Source: Streptomyces alfalfae (GTDB taxonomy: Bacteria; Actinomycetota; Actinomycetes; Streptomycetales; Streptomycetaceae). Taken from it: a stretch of DNA of 64,000 bases. Below are positions 61,736-64,000 of this stretch, piece after piece. The position numbers and the translations under genes were made by a program. Under the pieces are notes generated by a model that saw only the letters and a list, made by a program, of their open reading frames with translations, made no database searches and was not told the origin of the DNA. Position 1 is the stretch's first letter, and each line of letters starts with the position of its first letter. The stretch covers positions 62,001 through 126,000 of the forward strand of contig NZ_QEXM01000020.1 in assembly GCF_004127445.1 (NCBI RefSeq), given 5' to 3'.

Positions 61736-64000
61736 GTGCACATCATCCATGTCTCCTTCGAGTGCGGCGGCTTCGACGGCCGCCTGATGCGCGGCGGTCT
61801 CTCACCGCTGGTGTGGAACCTGTCGCGCGCCTACGCGGCGCGCGGCCACCGCGTCTCCGTGATCACCCCGGCGCACGGTCTCCTCGACGCGCTGCGGGAG
61901 GACTACCCGATCGAGGAGACGCCCTACCGCCGCGAGCACTCCGTGCCGCTGGTCCTGGACCCCAAGGCGTGGCCGGACCACCCGGGTGAGGTCGCCCTCG
62001 ACGTGACCACGCGCGCCCACCGGCTCCGGCTGGACGGCGTCGACGTGTACTTCCTGTCCAACACGCAGCTCGACCTGCTGCCCGACCGCCTCTACCCGCC
62101 GCCGGGCACGGCCGGGCGCGACCTCGCCCACTTCAAGCCGCTGGTCTTCCAGGTGGACGCGGCGCGCTTCCTGGCGGAGCTGACCGGCGACGAGCCCGCC
62201 GTGGTGCACGGCTTCGAGCCGTCCTACTCCTGGCTGCTGCCGCCCGTGCTCGGCGCGGCCCCGCGGCTGCGCACCGCCGTGACGGTCGCCGCCAACGCGC
62301 CCGTCACGCAGAAGCTCTACCGGCCGCAGGTGGAACGGCTCCTCGACCTGTTCGGCGTGCGCGACGCCGTGGCCCTGGACGGCCTGGACGCGCCGCCTCC
62401 CGCGGAGGACGCCGCCACGGCCGTGATGTCCCGCGCCCTGGCGGGCACCCGCATGCACGACGTGTACGGCCCCGACCACGTCGGGCTCTTCCCGCTGGTC
62501 ACCGCGCACGCCGACCTCGTGGACTTCGTGTCGCCCGGACAGCGCGCCTACTACAGCACCTTCCGCGACACGCCGATGGAAGCGCTCTTCGAGACCCTGC
62601 CGCTCGCCCGGCAGGTGCGCGAGCAGGCCCACAAGCTGCTCGTGGGCGGCTGCGGCATCGCGGAGAGCTGGCTGGCCCGTGATCCGGCCGCCGTCGACCG
62701 CGCCGAGGTGCTGCGGTCGCTGGGGCTCGACCCGGCGCGCCCGGTCTTCTACCACGCGGCCCGCTACGCGGTGCACCACAAGGGCCAGTTGGAGCTGGTG
62801 CGGGCGATCGAGGAGGTGCTCGCCACCGACCCGGAGATCAGCTTCGTCATCCGCTGTTCGACCGGCCGGGGCGGCCAGAAGACCGCGGGCGCCGCCAACG
62901 CCTACTTCCAGCGCGTCGCCGACCGCCATCCCGGCCAGGTCCACCTCGACTGGCGGCTCGCCGACGAGGACACCCTCTTCACGCACGCGGCCTGCGCCGA
63001 CTTCTGCGTCTACCCGTCCAAGTACGAGCTGGACGGCTTCCTCATCGCCCAGGCCGAGGCCATGGCGTGCGGTGCGGTGCCGATCGCCACGGCCCAGCAG
63101 GTCACCGCGCACTTCCGGCACGCGCTGCCGCTCACCGACCGCGCGGCGACCGGATTCGCCGTACGCGGCTCGTTCCACGACGACGACCCGGCGCTCGCCG
63201 GGGAGCTCGTCGCGCGCATCAGGGAGGCCGCCGCCGTGTTCCGCCACGACCCGGGCGCCTACGCCCGCCTGTCGGCCGGCGCCCGCCGCACGGCACGGGG
63301 CTTCACCTGGGAGCGGGCCGCCGACGCGCGGCTCGCGGCCTTCGACTCCCTGCTGCGCGGCGAGCCGCTGCGCTTCCCCGACGAGGAGGCCATCCGGTAC
63401 GGCTGGTTCGACCGGCTCTCCGACGCGGCCTGGCGCGAGCACCGCGCCCTCATCGCGCGCGTCGCCGCCGAGCGCGGTGACCTCGCGGCCTACGGGCGCG
63501 TCGCGCCGCTGGACGCGGCGGCGTACGAGCGTCTCTTCGAAGCCGCGTACGCACGGGCCGACTTCGCCCGGAGCACGGAGGTGGCCCGCGCCGCGGACCG
63601 CCCGGACCTCGCGGACCAGCTCCGCGAGCGCTGCCGGGTGTCCCGCGCGCCGGGCGGCGCGCTGACGGTGACCTACCGCCACCCGCTCCTCGAACGGGTC
63701 CAGATCGTCACGCGGGCCGCCCCCGAGACCGCCGGCGCACGCGAGTCCGCCACCGAGGCGCTGGCCTCCGACGAGCCGGTGCCCACCGGCAGCGGGGCCG
63801 CGCTCACGGCGCTCGAACCGGTCGGCGACGGAGTCTTCAGGGGCCTCGTCGACGGGCCGCCGGCCGGCCGTGACCTGGTGCTGATGCTGACGCTGCGGTC
63901 GGGCCGTGTCGCCTGGGACACCGTGCCGGTGACCGACCCGCCCTACCGCGTCGTCGCCACCGACCTCGACGGCACCCTGCTCCGCAGCGACCTCACCGTC
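61736..64000 (+). CDS. Starch-synthase-like glycosyltransferase fused to a HAD phosphatase (C-terminus beyond window)
   Basis: 755 residues are open from a GTG at 61736 to the window edge without a stop. Residues 1 to about 730 copy the layout of the 58424 gene: [72 protein letters not shown] and a terminal beta-sandwich ending LRSGRVAWD. After a short linker (TVPVTDPPYR) a new domain starts VVATDLDGTLLRSD, with D743 and D745 as motif I of a Cof-type HAD phosphatase. In acarbose synthesis a pseudo-glycosyltransferase (AcbS) and a HAD phosphatase (AcbJ) are separate; here they appear fused. Confidence 0.85.
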   Translation, partial: MHIIHVSFECGGFDGRLMRGGLSPLVWNLSRAYAARGHRVSVITPAHGLLDALREDYPIEETPYRREHSVPLVLDPKAWPDHPGEVALDVTTRAHRLRLDGVDVYFLSNTQLDLLPDRLYPPPGTAGRDLAHFKPLVFQVDAARFLAELTGDEPAVVHGFEPSYSWLLPPVLGAAPRLRTAVTVAANAPVTQKLYRPQVERLLDLFGVRDAVALDGLDAPPPAEDAATAVMSRALAGTRMHDVYGPDHVGLFPLVTAHADLVDFVSPGQRAYYSTFRDTPMEALFETLPLARQVREQAHKLLVGGCGIAESWLARDPAAVDRAEVLRSLGLDPARPVFYHAARYAVHHKGQLELVRAIEEVLATDPEISFVIRCSTGRGGQKTAGAANAYFQRVADRHPGQVHLDWRLADEDTLFTHAACADFCVYPSKYELDGFLIAQAEAMACGAVPIATAQQVTAHFRHALPLTDRAATGFAVRGSFHDDDPALAGELVARIREAAAVFRHDPGAYARLSAGARRTARGFTWERAADARLAAFDSLLRGEPLRFPDEEAIRYGWFDRLSDAAWREHRALIARVAAERGDLAAYGRVAPLDAAAYERLFEAAYARADFARSTEVARAADRPDLADQLRERCRVSRAPGGALTVTYRHPLLERVQIVTRAAPETAGARESATEALASDEPVPTGSGAALTALEPVGDGVFRGLVDGPPAGRDLVLMLTLRSGRVAWDTVPVTDPPYRVVATDLDGTLLRSDLTV

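Overview
The window looks like a Streptomyces chromosome. It is very GC-rich, and it has GTG and TTG starts, tightly overlapping operons, an SsgA-like sporulation protein, a mycothiol-dependent formaldehyde dehydrogenase, an IdeR/DmdR1-type iron box, a Zur-type box and a MalR-type maltose locus. There is no phage, plasmid, insertion sequence or CRISPR array.

Left part (1-20 kb) is a mosaic of small, mostly single-gene units: a cut-off pirin, an AhpD-like protein, an NmrA/NTF2 pair facing a TetR regulator across a duplicated operator, an M13 peptidase, a 421-residue protein of unknown role, a CGNR zinc-finger regulator, a GlxA-type regulator facing an HD-domain enzyme, a frameshifted small gene, a TetR/ABC-exporter unit facing a free-standing CYP102-type P450 haem domain, a xi-class GST, and a LysR/MFS pair. 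Three short tandem-repeat tracts lie in the gaps.

Middle part (20-38 kb): a degenerate tRNA-like inverted repeat; a Zur-box-controlled zinc-free ribosomal protein L32; a secreted TNT-type NAD-glycohydrolase with a small downstream gene that may be its immunity protein; an iron-box DUF2470 gene; mscR with its metallo-beta-lactamase partner; a FetB-like permease and glutathione peroxidase; a D,D-carboxypeptidase; an ATP-dependent DNA ligase; a KhtTU-like K+/H+ antiporter; an ECF sigma factor; and a hemC copy away from other haem genes.

Right part (38-64 kb) is the most coherent section. It is first an alpha-glucan utilisation locus: a secreted pullulanase, a secreted alpha-amylase, two very similar LacI-family regulators, an alpha-glucosidase and the malEFG importer. 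Immediately after malR comes a biosynthetic cluster: dTDP-glucose synthase and 4,6-dehydratase on the minus strand, then on the plus strand a class III aminotransferase, an ABC exporter (ATPase plus two permeases), an APH/maltokinase-like kinase, a starch-synthase-like glycosyltransferase, a GlgC-like nucleotidyltransferase, and a second starch-synthase-like glycosyltransferase fused to a HAD phosphatase that runs off the window. This gene set matches the acarbose family (acbA, B, V, W, X, Y, U, I/S, R, S-J). The best reading is the left part of an acarviosyl-type amino-oligosaccharide (alpha-glucosidase inhibitor) cluster. The divergent promoter of this cluster carries the same GCAAG/CTTGC half-sites as the mal promoters, so inhibitor synthesis and maltodextrin uptake may share control. 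The cyclitol genes (2-epi-5-epi-valiolone synthase and others) are not in the window and would be expected to the right.
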